Shown here in pieces: positions 34,493 through 44,203 of a stretch of 64,000 bases of DNA. Position numbers and translations under genes: made by a program. The stretch is taken from NCBI RefSeq assembly GCF_002002725.1, contig NZ_MUNW01000041.1, forward strand, positions 124,001 to 188,000, written 5' to 3'. The DNA comes from Sinorhizobium sp. A49 (GTDB lineage: Bacteria; Pseudomonadota; Alphaproteobacteria; Rhizobiales; Rhizobiaceae). Below the pieces are notes generated by a model, which saw nothing but the letters and a program-made list of their open reading frames with translations, searched no databases and was not told the DNA's origin. Every line of letters begins with the position of its first letter. Position 1 is the first letter of the stretch.

Positions 34493-35428
34493 CTAAAGCG
34501 AGATGGATCCGCGCATCGCGATCACACAGGCGCCGGCAATGCTGGTCCTGCCGACGACACCGCCATTTTTGCTGACGCTGACCTCGATGATGCTCCGGCG
34601 GCCCATCTCGACGCCCTGCTCGATCGTCAGGTCGACGTCGATGGTGTCTTCGGGCAGAAGCGAGACGAGATAAGCGCTGAGCGCAGCCGAGGCGCTGCCG
34701 GTCGCCGGGTCCTCGATGACATTGTCGAGCGGCGCGAACATGCGGGCGCGAAGTCGCCAGGGATTTTCCGTCGAGCGGGCATAGAGGAACAGGCTGAAGC
34801 TGTCTTCGTCCGGCTTGTAGCGCTTGTTGGCTGCTTCGAAAGCGGTGACGTTGGGACGTGCCGCCGACAGGGCGGCGACATCCTTCAGTTCGGCAACGGC
34901 GAAAGGTAAGCCGACGGAAACTCGCACGGGGAAGTGATTGTCCGTCCTGACGGCATCGGGCGGGACCATGGCGCAGGCAGCGATCGTCTCGACATCGATC
35001 GTTGGTCCGATGCTCAAGGGCCGCGGCACGACGATGCGGGCGCCGGTCACTGCGCCGTCTGCCCGCGACAGGGCCACTTCGACGAGGCCGGCCCGTTCTT
35101 CGAACCGCAAGTGGTCGCCAGGCGCGCTGCCGAAAATCTCTGCCTGCCAGCCAAGCACGAAGGCGGTGCCGACATTCGGATGCCCGGCGAACGGGATTTC
35201 TGTCGTCGGCGTAAAGATGCGGACCCGCGCGGTGTTTGTAGGGTCCTCCGGCGGCAGCACGAAGGTAACCTCGGAGTAGCCGAACTCGGTCGCGATCGCC
35301 TGCATCTGCCGATCGCTCAAACCTCGTGCGTCAGGAATGACCGCGAGCTGGTTGCCGGCGAAACGTTCCGCAGTGAAGACATCGACAGTGACATAGTCGA
35401 CGGCGTGCACAGGTGAAAAAGACATCAT
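34493..35428 (-). CDS. PhzF-family isomerase/epimerase
   Basis: A 311-aa protein of the PhzF fold (two diaminopimelate-epimerase-like halves). It shows [19 protein letters not shown] at the N-terminus, the catalytic Glu in [28 protein letters not shown], and the second-half [15 protein letters not shown]. PhzF makes phenazine precursors in pseudomonads, but most homologues act on other small acids, and no phenazine genes are present. ATGs at 35428 and 35425 are adjacent. It appears to be a single-gene unit. Confidence 0.92.
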   Translation of the reverse strand: MMSFSPVHAVDYVTVDVFTAERFAGNQLAVIPDARGLSDRQMQAIATEFGYSEVTFVLPPEDPTNTARVRIFTPTTEIPFAGHPNVGTAFVLGWQAEIFGSAPGDHLRFEERAGLVEVALSRADGAVTGARIVVPRPLSIGPTIDVETIAACAMVPPDAVRTDNHFPVRVSVGLPFAVAELKDVAALSAARPNVTAFEAANKRYKPDEDSFSLFLYARSTENPWRLRARMFAPLDNVIEDPATGSASAALSAYLVSLLPEDTIDVDLTIEQGVEMGRRSIIEVSVSKNGGVVGRTSIAGACVIAMRGSISL

Positions 35429-35581
35429 GAGCGCTCGCTTCCGCTGGGTTCGACGGCGATGCGCGCCGCCCGATGGCCTGGAGCGAAAGGCTTAAGGCAG
35501 GTGTCGGAGCCGGCAAAGACGGCAACTTGTCTTGGTGACAAGTTCAGGTCCGGGCAATGGGCAGACCATGAGGGCAGCATG

Positions 35582-35607
35582 AAAAAGGGGCCGACGAACG
35601 GCCCCTT
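35582..35607 (-). terminator. Intrinsic terminator after the aldolase gene
   Basis: On the minus strand AAGGGGCC/GGCCCCTT (35607-35600 with 35592-35585) runs into T5. Confidence 0.88.
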
Positions 35608-35638
35608 GTGTCTGACCTGGACCGGCTGCCGAGAGCGC

Positions 35639-36664
35639 TCAGGCGGCCTTCTCCAGATCCTTCTTCCAGCTACCCTTGGCAGCGAGGCTGCACATTTCGG
35701 CTCGGTGCGAGAAGGCGCGCTGGCCGGCGGCGACGTTCTCGGCCTTGCCGTTCCAGGCGGATAGCGCTTCCTGCTGCAGCGCGCGGCCGTAGGAGAAGGT
35801 GAGCTTCCAGGGAAGGTCGTGGGTCGCGTTCATGGCCGAGAGATGGGCCGTTGCCTCCTCCGTCGTCTGGCCACCGGAGAGGAAGGCAATGCCGGGCACG
35901 GCTGACGGAACCGTGCGTCGCAGCACCTTGATCGTGCGTTCTGCAACCTCGGCGACGGACGCCTTGCGGGCCTTCTTGCCGTCGATCACCATGCTCGGCT
36001 TCAGGATCATGCCTTCGAGCTTCACCCGCATCTCGGCGAGTGCCTCGAAGGTAAGACGCAGCGTCCATTCGGTGATCTCCTCGGACCGGTCGATCGAGTG
36101 ATCGCCGGGCGCGCCGTCCATCAGCACCTCAGGCTCGACGATCGGAACGATGCCGGCTTCCTGGCAAAGAGCAGCATAGCGTGCGAGCGCATGGGCGTTT
36201 GCCCTGATGGCGCCCTGGCTTGGCAATGTGTCCGAAATGGCGATCACGCCGCGCCACTTGGCAAAGCGCGCACCGGCTTCGTGGTATTTCGCCAGACGCT
36301 GGGCGAGGCCGTCGAGGCCTTCGGTGATCGTTTCGGCCGGAAAATTTGTCATCGGCTTGGCGCCGGCGTCGACCTTGATGCCGGGGATCGAGCCTGCGGC
36401 GCGGATGACGTCGACCAGCGGCGTGCCGTCGGCCGCCTTCTGGAACAGGGTTTCCTCGTAGAGAATGACGCCGGAGATATACTTGCGCATTGCCTCGTCG
36501 GCGCGCACCAGCATCTCGCGGTAGTCGCGCCGCGACGTCTCGGTAGACTCGAGGCCAATTCCGTCGAAACGCTTCTTGATCGTCGCCGTAGACTCGTCGG
36601 CGGCAAGCAGGCCCCGGCCGTTGGCGACCATGGCAACAGCAATGTCTTCCAGTCTTTCGCTCAT
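35639..36664 (-). CDS. fbaB: Class I fructose-bisphosphate aldolase
   Basis: A 341-aa Schiff-base aldolase cleaving fructose 1,6-bisphosphate in glycolysis and gluconeogenesis. Class I features are GRGLLAADESTATIKKRFDG, GVILYEETLFQ, VDAGAKPM, ARFAKWRGVI, IVPIVEPEVLMDG and KLEGMILKPSMVI (active-site Lys), then GIAFLSGGQTTEEAT. It ends the tkt-gap-pgk series but is 242 bp from pgk, with a palindrome-rich gap, so it probably has its own promoter. Confidence 0.96.
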   Translation of the reverse strand: MSERLEDIAVAMVANGRGLLAADESTATIKKRFDGIGLESTETSRRDYREMLVRADEAMRKYISGVILYEETLFQKAADGTPLVDVIRAAGSIPGIKVDAGAKPMTNFPAETITEGLDGLAQRLAKYHEAGARFAKWRGVIAISDTLPSQGAIRANAHALARYAALCQEAGIVPIVEPEVLMDGAPGDHSIDRSEEITEWTLRLTFEALAEMRVKLEGMILKPSMVIDGKKARKASVAEVAERTIKVLRRTVPSAVPGIAFLSGGQTTEEATAHLSAMNATHDLPWKLTFSYGRALQQEALSAWNGKAENVAAGQRAFSHRAEMCSLAAKGSWKKDLEKAA

Positions 36665-36712
36665 GTTTTTCTCCCTAGACGGCGCCGATCGTCAACGGAT
36701 CGGGCGACCACT

Positions 36713-36840
36713 GAAACAGTTTCGGGACCGACGGCGCACAAGCGACCGCCACGCCCCAAGCGAGGGCGCGAGTAACCAGGAGAAATTGTCCGGGAAAAAG
36801 GCAGGAAAAGCGACTGAAACGATTTAAATTATTTTAATCG
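36713..36840. promoter_or_regulatory. Palindromic motifs upstream of the aldolase gene
   Basis: GAAACAGTTTC (36713-36723) is a perfect odd palindrome. CTGAAACGATTTAA (36814-36827) resembles LacI/Cra-type operators, and 36820-36840 is an AT-rich near-palindrome bounded by CGATT/AATCG. They may regulate the aldolase gene. No regulator is identified. Confidence 0.35.
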
Positions 36841-36870
36841 GTTGAATTGTTTTGATTTTTTCTGTGTTTC

Positions 36871-36895
36871 AGGCGCGCGGGTGAACCGCGCGCCT
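36871..36895 (-). terminator. Strong hairpin just after pgk, without a U-tract
   Basis: A perfect 10-bp stem AGGCGCGCGG/CCGCGCGCCT with a 5-nt loop lies 11 bp past the pgk stop. The minus-strand flank is A-rich, not T-rich, so it may act as an mRNA 3'-end stabiliser rather than a classical terminator. Confidence 0.5.
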
Positions 36896-36906
36896 GAGTG
36901 TTTGGT

Positions 36907-38106
36907 TCAGTTCCGCTGCTTGAGGATGTCGACGCCCGGCAGCGGCTTGCCTTCCATCCATTCGAGGAAGGCGCCACCGGCCGTCGAGACGTAGCTGAAA
37001 TCGTCGGTGACTTCGGCGTGGTTGAGGGCGGCAACCGTATCGCCGCCGCCGGCGACCGACACGAGCGAGCCCTGGCGCGTGCGGGCGGCCGCATGCTTGG
37101 CAACGGCAACCGTCGCCTTGTCGAAGGGGGCGATTTCGAAGGCGCCGAGCGGGCCGTTCCAGACCAGCGTCTCGGCCTTCGAGATCCAGTCGTTGACCGC
37201 AGCGATCGACTTCGGACCAACGTCCAGCATCATCGCGTCTGCGGGGATGGCGGTCACATCGACCACTTCATTGTCGGCACCGGCCTTGAACTCGCGGGCG
37301 ACAACGCCGTCTTCCGGCAGGACGATGGCGCAGCCGGCTTCAGCCGCCGCCGCGATGATCGCCTTGGCGGTATCGGCAAGGTCGTGTTCGCACAGCGACT
37401 TGCCGACATTGGTGCCCTTGGCGGCGATGAAGGTGTTGGCCATGCCACCGCCGATGACGAGGGCGTCAACCTTCTTGACGAGGTTCTGCAGCAGATCGAT
37501 CTTGGTCGACACCTTGGCGCCGCCGACAATGGCAACGACCGGGCGCTTCGGCTGGCCGAGGCCCTTTTCCAGTGCCTCGAGTTCGGCCTGCATGGTGCGG
37601 CCGGCATAGGCGGGCAGGTGGTGGGCAAGGCCCTCGGTCGAAGCGTGGGCACGGTGAGCGGCCGAGAAGGCATCGTTGACATAGACGTCGCCGTTGGCGG
37701 CAAGTGCCTTGACGAACTCGGGCTCGTTCTTCTCTTCGCCCTTGTGGAAGCGGGTGTTTTCAAGCAGCAGCACATCGCCGTCGTTCATCTCGGCAATGGC
37801 GTTCGCGGCCTTGTCGCCGATGCAGTCGGCGGCAAAGTGGACGCGCTGGTCGAGAATGTCTTCGACAGCAGGCGCGATGGTCTTCAACGACATGTCGGCA
37901 ACCGGCTCACCCTTCGGGCGGCCGAAATGCGCCAGCAGAATGACCTTGGCGCCCTTTTCCGACAGCTCGCGGATGGTCGGTGCGACCCGTTCGATGCGGG
38001 TCGCGTCGGTGACCACGCCGTCCTTGACCGGCACGTTGAGGTCGACGCGCACAAGCACGCGCTTGCCGGCAATGTCGGTCAGGTCGTCGAGGGTCTTGAA
38101 AGTCAT
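36907..38106 (-). CDS. pgk: Phosphoglycerate kinase
   Basis: A 399-aa two-domain kinase transferring phosphate from 1,3-bisphosphoglycerate to ADP. Signatures are [29 protein letters not shown] and [15 protein letters not shown]. The hinge and ATP domain are [17 protein letters not shown] and [13 protein letters not shown]-like [10 protein letters not shown], ending [14 protein letters not shown]...TGGGAFLE-like [20 protein letters not shown]. Its ATG overlaps the stop of the glycolipid-binding gene (TGATG). Confidence 0.97.
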   Translation of the reverse strand: MTFKTLDDLTDIAGKRVLVRVDLNVPVKDGVVTDATRIERVAPTIRELSEKGAKVILLAHFGRPKGEPVADMSLKTIAPAVEDILDQRVHFAADCIGDKAANAIAEMNDGDVLLLENTRFHKGEEKNEPEFVKALAANGDVYVNDAFSAAHRAHASTEGLAHHLPAYAGRTMQAELEALEKGLGQPKRPVVAIVGGAKVSTKIDLLQNLVKKVDALVIGGGMANTFIAAKGTNVGKSLCEHDLADTAKAIIAAAAEAGCAIVLPEDGVVAREFKAGADNEVVDVTAIPADAMMLDVGPKSIAAVNDWISKAETLVWNGPLGAFEIAPFDKATVAVAKHAAARTRQGSLVSVAGGGDTVAALNHAEVTDDFSYVSTAGGAFLEWMEGKPLPGVDILKQRN

Positions 38107-38696
38107 CAGATCGTCTCCGGTGATAGTCTTTGGAAAAGGGTGGGGTAGTCGATGACGAGGCCGTCCTTGTCCACGGGCAGGTCCGCTGTAAAACTGCGGT
38201 CCTCGGCCTCGTAGCGGTAGAGTCTGAAGTCATCGAGGCAGGTGTAGTGCTGGCCGTCGACAACAGGCTCGAACGTGTCGAACGGCACGTAGAGCATTTT
38301 CAGCCTGGTGGTGCCGGACCGGCGATCAAGGCCAAGGCGGCGGATCGGCAGCGTGTTGGTGAAGGGCGTTCCGGCAAGGTCGATGTCGATGCAGCCGTCG
38401 AATTCCGGCAACGCCAGGCCTGCCGCCGTCGCCCATCGGCCTGGGTGATCCGAGCGCAGATGCAGGCTGCGGCCATCGGTCGTGTCGACCATGAGCTTTC
38501 GAACCAGCCATCCGGCATCGCAATCGATCCGGTAGCGCACACCGTAAGGCGTGCCGCCGCGATTGCCGATCAGAACGCCGACGGCGCGGATGACCGCGCC
38601 GTCGGTTGTATCGGTTGACGTGAGCGTCAGACGTTCGAGCCCTTCCCCCTCCAGCGGACGCCAGCGGACCGTCGTTTGGGAAAGGGCGCGAAACAT
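38106..38696 (-). CDS. Putative glycolipid-binding protein (DUF1089 family)
   Basis: A 196-aa protein of the 'putative glycolipid-binding' family (PF06475 by recollection). It shows [62 protein letters not shown], then [13 protein letters not shown] and [27 protein letters not shown]. These segments are well conserved across the family, whose molecular role is unproven. It starts five bases after gap and its stop overlaps the pgk ATG. It is therefore locked inside a glycolytic operon and should be made in step with those enzymes. No ribosome binding site is visible, which fits coupling. Confidence 0.85.
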   Translation of the reverse strand: MFRALSQTTVRWRPLEGEGLERLTLTSTDTTDGAVIRAVGVLIGNRGGTPYGVRYRIDCDAGWLVRKLMVDTTDGRSLHLRSDHPGRWATAAGLALPEFDGCIDIDLAGTPFTNTLPIRRLGLDRRSGTTRLKMLYVPFDTFEPVVDGQHYTCLDDFRLYRYEAEDRSFTADLPVDKDGLVIDYPTLFQRLSPETI

Positions 38697-38701
38697 CTGA
38701 T

Positions 38702-39712
38702 TTAGATGAGCTTGCTGATCGCAACCGCAGTGTCGGACATGCGGTTGGAGAAGCCCCACTCGTTGTCGTACCAGGTCAGGATCGATACGAACTTGCCTTC
38801 CATCACCTTGGTCTGGTCCATGTGGAAGACCGAGGAATGCGGGTCGTGGTTGAAGTCGATAGAAACGTTCGGAGCGAGCGTGTAGCCGAGGATGCCCTTG
38901 AGCGGGCCGTCAGCGGCTGCCTTGATCGCAGCGTTGATCTCTTCCTTGGTGGTTTCGCGCTTGGCGACGAACTTGAGGTCGACGACCGAAACGTTCGGGG
39001 TCGGAACGCGCATGGCGAAGCCGTCGAGCTTGCCCTTCAGTTCCGGCAGAACCAGGCCAACGGCTTTGGCAGCACCGGTCGAGGTCGGGATCATCGACAG
39101 AGCGGCAGCGCGGGCGCGGTACAGATCCTTGTGCATCTGGTCGAGCGACGGCTGGTCGTTGGTGTAGGAGTGGATCGTCGTCATCATGCCGTGGTCGATG
39201 CCGATGACATCGTTCAGCACCTTGGCGACCGGTGCAAGGCAGTTGGTCGTGCACGAGGCGTTGGAGATGACGAGGTGATCCTTCGTCAGCTTGTCGTGGT
39301 TGACGCCGTAAACGACGGTCAGGTCAGCGCCTTCGGCCGGAGCCGAAACGATGACGCGCTTGGCACCGGCTTCGAGATGCAAGGCTGCCTTGTCGCGGGC
39401 GGTGAAGATGCCGGTGCATTCCATCGCGACGTCGACGCCGAGTTCCTTGTGCGGCAGTTCGGCCGGGTTGCGGATCGCGGTCACCTTGATCGGCTTGCCG
39501 CCGTTGATGATGATCGCATCGCCTTCGACCTTCACGTCAGCCGGGAAACGGCCGTGGATCGAATCGAAACGCAAGAGGTGCGCGTTGGTCTCGACCGGGC
39601 CGAGGTCGTTGATGGCAACGACTTCGATATCCTTGCGGCCGGATTCAACGATGGCGCGCAGCACGTTGCGGCCGATGCGGCCAAAACCGTTAATGGCGAC
39701 TTTCACTGTCAT
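38702..39712 (-). CDS. gap: Glyceraldehyde-3-phosphate dehydrogenase
   Basis: A 336-aa enzyme forming 1,3-bisphosphoglycerate. It opens [20 protein letters not shown], has the catalytic [17 protein letters not shown] (Cys), HSYTNDQ with the active-site His region following, and the C-terminal [20 protein letters not shown] lies before the ATG. Upstream, only 34 bp separate it from the T-run of a strong terminator that follows transketolase. Confidence 0.97.
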   Translation of the reverse strand: MTVKVAINGFGRIGRNVLRAIVESGRKDIEVVAINDLGPVETNAHLLRFDSIHGRFPADVKVEGDAIIINGGKPIKVTAIRNPAELPHKELGVDVAMECTGIFTARDKAALHLEAGAKRVIVSAPAEGADLTVVYGVNHDKLTKDHLVISNASCTTNCLAPVAKVLNDVIGIDHGMMTTIHSYTNDQPSLDQMHKDLYRARAAALSMIPTSTGAAKAVGLVLPELKGKLDGFAMRVPTPNVSVVDLKFVAKRETTKEEINAAIKAAADGPLKGILGYTLAPNVSIDFNHDPHSSVFHMDQTKVMEGKFVSILTWYDNEWGFSNRMSDTAVAISKLI

Positions 39713-39746
39713 ATCGGGTCTCTCCCTGTCTGAATGGCATGGTCGG

Positions 39747-39780
39747 AAAAAAGCGGGGCGCGCTTTCGAGCGCGCCCCGC
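39747..39780 (-). terminator. Very strong intrinsic terminator between tkt and gap
   Basis: On the minus strand, a perfect 12-bp GC-rich stem (GCGGGGCGCGCT/AGCGCGCCCCGC) with a CGAA tetraloop is followed by T6. It starts seven bases after the transketolase stop and ends 34 bases before the gap ATG. Confidence 0.93.
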
Positions 39781-39787
39781 GGCTTGA

Positions 39788-41770
39788 TCAGGAAAGCTTG
39801 GCTTCCGCAGCGGCGACGACCGCCTCAGGCGTGATGCCGAAGTGCTTGTAGAGTTCCTTGTAGGGGCCGGAGGCACCGAAGGACGACATGCCGATGAAGG
39901 TGCCGTCGCTGCCGATGAAGTGGTCCCAACCCTGGCGGATGCCGGCTTCGACGGCGATCTTAACCGGCGAATTGCCGATGATCGCCTGCTGGTAGTCTTC
40001 GCTCTGTTCGGCAAAGAGTTCGAAGCAGGGAACCGAGACGACGCGGGTCGAGATGCCCTTGGCGGTCAGCGCCTGGCAAGCCTTGACGGCGATTTCGATT
40101 TCCGAGCCGGTGGCGAAGATCGTCACCTGGGCATCGCTTGCCGAAATCAGGTCGTAAGCGCCACGGGCGCAGAGGTTTTCTTCCTCGTACTCGGTGCGTA
40201 CGGCCATCAGGTTCTGGCGGGTGAGCGCGATACCGGACGGGCGGTTGTGGCTTTCGAGGGCCAGCTGCCAGCACTCTGCCGTCTCCGTGGCATCAGCCGG
40301 GCGGAACATCAGGAGGTTCGGGATGGCACGCAGTGCTGCCATGTGCTCGACCGGCTGGTGCGTCGGGCCGTCTTCGCCAAGGCCGATGGAATCATGCGTC
40401 AGCACATGGATGACGCGGATGCCCATCAGCGCTGCCAGACGGATCGACGGACGGCAATAATCCGAGAAGATCAGGAAGCCGCCGGAGTAGGGGATGACAC
40501 CGCCATGCAGCGCCATGCCGTTCATCGCAGCCGCCATGCCATGCTCGCGCACACCCCAGTGGATGTAGCGGCCGGAGAAATCGTCCGGCGTGATCGACTT
40601 GGTCTGGCTGGTCTTGGTGTTGTTCGAGCCGGTCAGGTCGGCCGAGCCGCCGATCGTTTCGGCCAGAACGCCATTGATGACTTCGAGCGCGTCTTCGGAA
40701 GCCTTGCGGGTTGCCGGCGACGGCTTGGTCTCGGCGAGCTTCTTCTTGTAGTCGTCGATGGCCGACGACAGGCGGCCTTCGAGTTCGCCGGAGAAGCGGC
40801 GAACGAACTGCGCCTTCTTCTCGGCGTCGCTCTTGTCCAGGCGCTCTTCCCAGTCCTTGCGGGTCTTGGTCGAACGCAGGCCGGCGAGGCGCCAGGCGTC
40901 GAGCACGTCGGAAGGAACGACGAAAGCTTCGGATTCCCAGCCGAGCGCCTTGCGGGTGGCGGCGATCTCCTCGGCGCCGAGCGGCGAGCCGTGAACCTTG
41001 TGGGTGCCGGCCTTGTTCGGCGCGCCGAAACCGATGGTCGTCTTAGCCGCGATCATCGTCGGCTTGTCGGACTTCTGTGCCTGCTCGATCGCAGCGGCGA
41101 TGGCTTCGGGATCATGGCCGTCGACGGCAATGGTGTTCCAGTTCGAGGCGCGGAAGCGGGCATGCTGGTCGGTCGAGTCGGCGATCGAGATCGGGCCGTC
41201 GATCGAGATGTTGTTGTCGTCCCAGAAGACGATCAGCTTGTTGAGCTTGAGGTGGCCGGCAAGCGAGATGGCTTCCTGGCTGATGCCTTCCATGAGGCAG
41301 CCGTCACCGGCGAGCACATAGGTGTAGTGCTCCATCAGGTCCTTGCCGAACTCGTCGCGCAGCTTGCGTTCGGCGATTGCCATGCCGACGGCGTTGGCGA
41401 TGCCCTGGCCGAGCGGACCGGTGGTCGTCTCGATGCCGGCGGCGTGGCCGTATTCCGGATGGCCGGCGGTGCGGGCGCCGAGCTGGCGGAAATTCTTGAT
41501 CTCTTCGATGGAGATGTCTTCATAGCCCGTCAAATAGAGCAGCGAATAAAGCAGCATCGAGCCATGGCCGGCCGACAGCACGAAGCGGTCGCGGTTCGGC
41601 CAGGCGGGATTCTTGGGGTCGAAGCTGAGGAAGCGCGTGAAGAGGACTGTCGCTATGTCAGCCGCACCCATGGGCAGGCCTGGGTGACCTGAATTTGCCT
41701 TCTCGACGGCGTCCATGGAGAGGAAACGGATCGCATTCGCCATCCGGTCGTGTTTTTCGCGAGAGATCAT
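39788..41770 (-). CDS. tkt: Transketolase
   Basis: A 660-aa thiamine-diphosphate enzyme of the pentose phosphate or Calvin pathway. It shows [50 protein letters not shown], ThDP motif [17 protein letters not shown]...[11 protein letters not shown], and [19 protein letters not shown] with [18 protein letters not shown]. The length is normal. ACGGAA lies before the ATG. The 5' leader contains a 7-bp hairpin (41803-41827). Confidence 0.97.
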   Translation of the reverse strand: MISREKHDRMANAIRFLSMDAVEKANSGHPGLPMGAADIATVLFTRFLSFDPKNPAWPNRDRFVLSAGHGSMLLYSLLYLTGYEDISIEEIKNFRQLGARTAGHPEYGHAAGIETTTGPLGQGIANAVGMAIAERKLRDEFGKDLMEHYTYVLAGDGCLMEGISQEAISLAGHLKLNKLIVFWDDNNISIDGPISIADSTDQHARFRASNWNTIAVDGHDPEAIAAAIEQAQKSDKPTMIAAKTTIGFGAPNKAGTHKVHGSPLGAEEIAATRKALGWESEAFVVPSDVLDAWRLAGLRSTKTRKDWEERLDKSDAEKKAQFVRRFSGELEGRLSSAIDDYKKKLAETKPSPATRKASEDALEVINGVLAETIGGSADLTGSNNTKTSQTKSITPDDFSGRYIHWGVREHGMAAAMNGMALHGGVIPYSGGFLIFSDYCRPSIRLAALMGIRVIHVLTHDSIGLGEDGPTHQPVEHMAALRAIPNLLMFRPADATETAECWQLALESHNRPSGIALTRQNLMAVRTEYEEENLCARGAYDLISASDAQVTIFATGSEIEIAVKACQALTAKGISTRVVSVPCFELFAEQSEDYQQAIIGNSPVKIAVEAGIRQGWDHFIGSDGTFIGMSSFGASGPYKELYKHFGITPEAVVAAAEAKLS

Positions 41771-42106
41771 GACTGTTCCGTTTTGAGTTCGGTGGTCAGG
41801 GGACGGTCTCTATCCTCCAAAGACCGTGCAAGAAGCGGCAGACACATAGCATCTGCGCCGCGCGAGTCAACAAATTCAGGCCTTGCGCGGCCATTGGCAG
41901 CATGGTTTTCAAGGGGTGATATCGCGTCGCAGCAGAGTTTTTGCGCTGCGGCCGGATGAGCCGGCTATACAATCCATCCACAGCTTCCGTAATGCTTTGC
42001 TGCAGTTGGCATTGTTGAGATTTGCGTAATAGGTTTAAAAAGGAGTGAGCCGAAGCGGCGGACGGGATCCTGGCGATTCGGCCTCACGGGCGAGGTATCG
42101 AAAAAC
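41771..42106. other. 336-bp divergent intergenic region, tkt / DUF4164
   Basis: It holds the divergent promoters of tkt and the DUF4164-zapA unit. A hairpin ACGGTCT/AGACCGT (41803-41827) lies in the tkt leader. No further gene is supported. Confidence 0.6.
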
Positions 42107-42376
42107 ATGCCGGCAAAGACGGTCAAAGCGGCGATCGACGAACTGAAGAACGCGGTTCAGTCCCTGGAGAACGCGATCGACAGCCGTTTTGACAGGGAAC
42201 GCGATCTCGGTGAGTTCGAGGGCGAGGTTCGGCGGGTCAATACGGACCGGTCGCGACTGGCTCAGGAACTCGACCAATCCCAATTCCGGGCAAACCGGCT
42301 TGAAGAGGTCAACCGCGAGGTTTCCCGACGCCTCGTGACGGCGATGGAAACCATTCGAGCGGTGCTCGACCGCTGA
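42107..42376 (+). CDS. DUF4164 coiled-coil protein next to zapA
   Basis: An 89-aa protein, nearly all coiled coil (AIDELKNAVQSLENAIDSRF, RVNTDRSRLAQELDQSQFRA, EVNREVSRRLVTAMETIRAV). It matches the alphaproteobacterial DUF4164 family and sits 11 bp upstream of zapA. In Caulobacter a coiled-coil protein from the gene beside zapA (ZauP) works with ZapA to focus the Z-ring. The same role is likely here from position and structure, but the family identity of ZauP is from memory. Confidence 0.82.
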   Translation: MPAKTVKAAIDELKNAVQSLENAIDSRFDRERDLGEFEGEVRRVNTDRSRLAQELDQSQFRANRLEEVNREVSRRLVTAMETIRAVLDR

Positions 42377-42387
42377 GGTTAAGCGAC

Positions 42388-42765
42388 ATGGCGCAGGTGA
42401 CAGTATCGATCGACGGCAAGGCCTATCGCATGGCCTGCGAAGAGGGACAGGAAGATCACCTGATCGAACTAGCCACCAACTTCGATCAGTATGTCGGCCA
42501 CTTGAAGACGCAGTTCGGCGAGATCGGTGATCTCAGGCTGACGGTGATGGCCGGCATCATGGTCATGGACGAGCTCAGCGAAGTGAACCGCCGGCTGAAG
42601 GCGCTCGAAGCCGAGGTCGATACCCTCAAGCGCGGCCGCGACACGACGCTCACCGATCAGGCACGCGGCGAGGAGCTGCTGGCTTCGGCGCTGTCCGAAG
42701 TCACGTCGCAGATCCACACCATCGCGGCCAAGCTCAACGGCCGGGCAACCTCTTCGACAAACTGA
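42388..42765 (+). CDS. zapA: Cell division protein ZapA
   Basis: A 125-aa protein with the ZapA core: VTVSIDGKAYRMACEEGQED, HLIELATNFDQYVGHLKTQF, GDLRLTVMAGIMVMDELSEV and a C-terminal coiled coil. It bundles FtsZ filaments at midcell. It forms an operon with the DUF4164 gene and is followed by 6S RNA, the conserved bacterial zapA-ssrS order. Confidence 0.93.
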   Translation: MAQVTVSIDGKAYRMACEEGQEDHLIELATNFDQYVGHLKTQFGEIGDLRLTVMAGIMVMDELSEVNRRLKALEAEVDTLKRGRDTTLTDQARGEELLASALSEVTSQIHTIAAKLNGRATSSTN

Positions 42766-42816
42766 GCTCTTTCGTCGGGCTGCCACTGGCGCGACGCGGG
42801 GATAGGCTCTATATGT

Positions 42817-42962
42817 TGGATGCGGTCTGCGCCTCTCGACAGGAAACACAATCCCCGGGGCCATACTCGATCTCAAGGGAGCTGTCCCTGGCCGGGCTCG
42901 TGGGTCCGGACATATGGCGCCCACCTACGTTTGTAGGCACCCGGGATCGTAAAATATCCATC
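42817..42962 (+). ncRNA. ssrS: 6S RNA
   Basis: The call rests on position directly after zapA plus sequence. The RNA carries a purine-rich AGGAAACACAATCCCCGGGG stretch, long G/C-rich arms either side of a presumed open bubble, and the bubble-side hairpin CCTAC-GTTT-GTAGG (near 42928). The ends can pair (TGGAT near 42817 with ATCCA near 42957). A CTATAT -10 box at 42809-42814 fits initiation around 42820; the -35 is weak. 6S RNA mimics an open promoter and sequesters sigma-70 RNA polymerase in stationary phase. The exact ends are approximate. Confidence 0.78.
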
Positions 42963-43003
42963 GGTTGTGTGGATCGCACCTCTTCCCTTTTTTCCCCTCA
43001 GTT

Positions 43004-43867
43004 TTAGTTCGTGGCAAACGCGCTGCGGATGGCGTCGGCCATGGCGTCGACGGTCTGCGAGCGACGGCCAGGGCGGGTGCGCAGCACGACGTTCGAAAAG
43101 TCGATGACGCTGAAACCGTCTTCTTCGGTCAGTTCGCGGCAGCCGGCGGGGATGGCGCTGCGCGACAAGGGCGCGATGGCAAGCCCCGAGACCACGGCGG
43201 CGATCAGGCCGTTGCTGGTGCGGCTGGCATAGGCAACCCGGCTCTCGATCCCGCGTTTCTTCAGGCCCTTCATCGCAAGCTCGTCACACCAACCGCCGGC
43301 CAGATAGGTGTAGGTGGCAATCGGCAGCGGGCGGCGCCGATGGGCTTCGTGCTGATCGGAGGTCACCCAAACAGTGGGATCGACCATCAGCACTTCGTTG
43401 CGCGTCGGGCCGCCCGGTTCGAACACCACGGCGATGTCGATTTCACCGGCGGCCAGGGCATTGACGTTCGATATCGACACGCCCTGCTGTACCGTCACTT
43501 CCACGCCGGGATGGACGGCGGCGAAGGCGCCCAGAGCTTTCGGAAGGGTGGAGTTGATGTATTCTTCGGAAATCCCGATCCTGACCGTGCCGGCGAGCGC
43601 CGGCAGGCGCATCGATGCCGCGGTGTCGTCGAGCAGGGCGACGATGCGCCGGGCGTTGTCGATGAGGCGCAAGCCCTGCGCTGTCGGCACCACCCCGCGC
43701 GAGTGACGCTCGAACAAGGGGTCGCCGAGCATATCCTCAAGCTTCTTCAATTGCATGCTGACGGCGGATTGGGTCCGACCGATGCTGTCGGCGGCGCGCG
43801 TCAGGTTGCCTGCATCGGCAACGGCGAGAAAGGTTCTGAGCAGATCGCTGTCGAGCGGAGCGGACAT
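43004..43867 (-). CDS. LysR-family regulator
   Basis: A 287-aa regulator with an N-terminal LysR HTH (LDSDLLRTFLAVADAGNLTR, RAADSIGRTQSAVSMQLKKL, LGDPLFERHSRGVVPT) and a periplasmic-binding-like effector domain. GGTGA precedes ATG 43867; 43879 is an alternative. It lies between 6S RNA and the 5-formyl-THF cyclo-ligase, genes that are usually adjacent. A 19-bp dyad with a T-N11-A core sits just upstream of its start and is likely its own binding site. No target gene is evident on the other strand. Confidence 0.92.
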   Translation of the reverse strand: MSAPLDSDLLRTFLAVADAGNLTRAADSIGRTQSAVSMQLKKLEDMLGDPLFERHSRGVVPTAQGLRLIDNARRIVALLDDTAASMRLPALAGTVRIGISEEYINSTLPKALGAFAAVHPGVEVTVQQGVSISNVNALAAGEIDIAVVFEPGGPTRNEVLMVDPTVWVTSDQHEAHRRRPLPIATYTYLAGGWCDELAMKGLKKRGIESRVAYASRTSNGLIAAVVSGLAIAPLSRSAIPAGCRELTEEDGFSVIDFSNVVLRTRPGRRSQTVDAMADAIRSAFATN

Positions 43868-44203
43868 GGTGTTCACCATCAGAGTTTCTGATGGCAGTCA
43901 TGCTTGCAATTCGTTTGTCAGATGTCAACGAGGCGAAGACAATAGGCTCAACCGATCGACATCAAGGTTGCCCCGATGAGCGTTCTTGCTCTTGCCTTCT
44001 TCTCTGATCTTCAGGTCACTCTTCGCTCCCGGTTCCTATCGCACGGCCGCTCGTTGTTGGCAGCCGCTTGCGTGGCGACGCCCCCGGCGATGTCGCGCGA
44101 TAAGCCGCATCTCTTACGAGATGCAGGGCGCAGCGATCTGCCGTTGGACGATCGCTGGGAGGAGAGGATGAGCCGGGATGCGGTCTATCGCTCACACTGG
44201 CAG
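43868..44203. other. 336-bp intergenic region with hairpins, no supported gene
   Basis: It contains the LysR dyad (43876-43894) and a perfect 7-bp hairpin GCATCTC-TTAC-GAGATGC (44107-44124) without a T-run. A 77-codon plus-strand frame starting at 43976 lacks a ribosome binding site and protein-like composition, so I do not call it. Confidence 0.55.
43876..43894. promoter_or_regulatory. LysR-type binding dyad at the regulator's own start
   Basis: CCATCAGA-GTT-TCTGATGG is a perfect 8-bp inverted repeat containing T-N11-A. It lies nine bases upstream of the LysR start codon. Confidence 0.5.

Noticed and set aside
34493-35428. Phenazine synthesis locus, suggested by PhzF
   Set aside because: No other phz genes are nearby. 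PhzF-like proteins are widespread with other roles.
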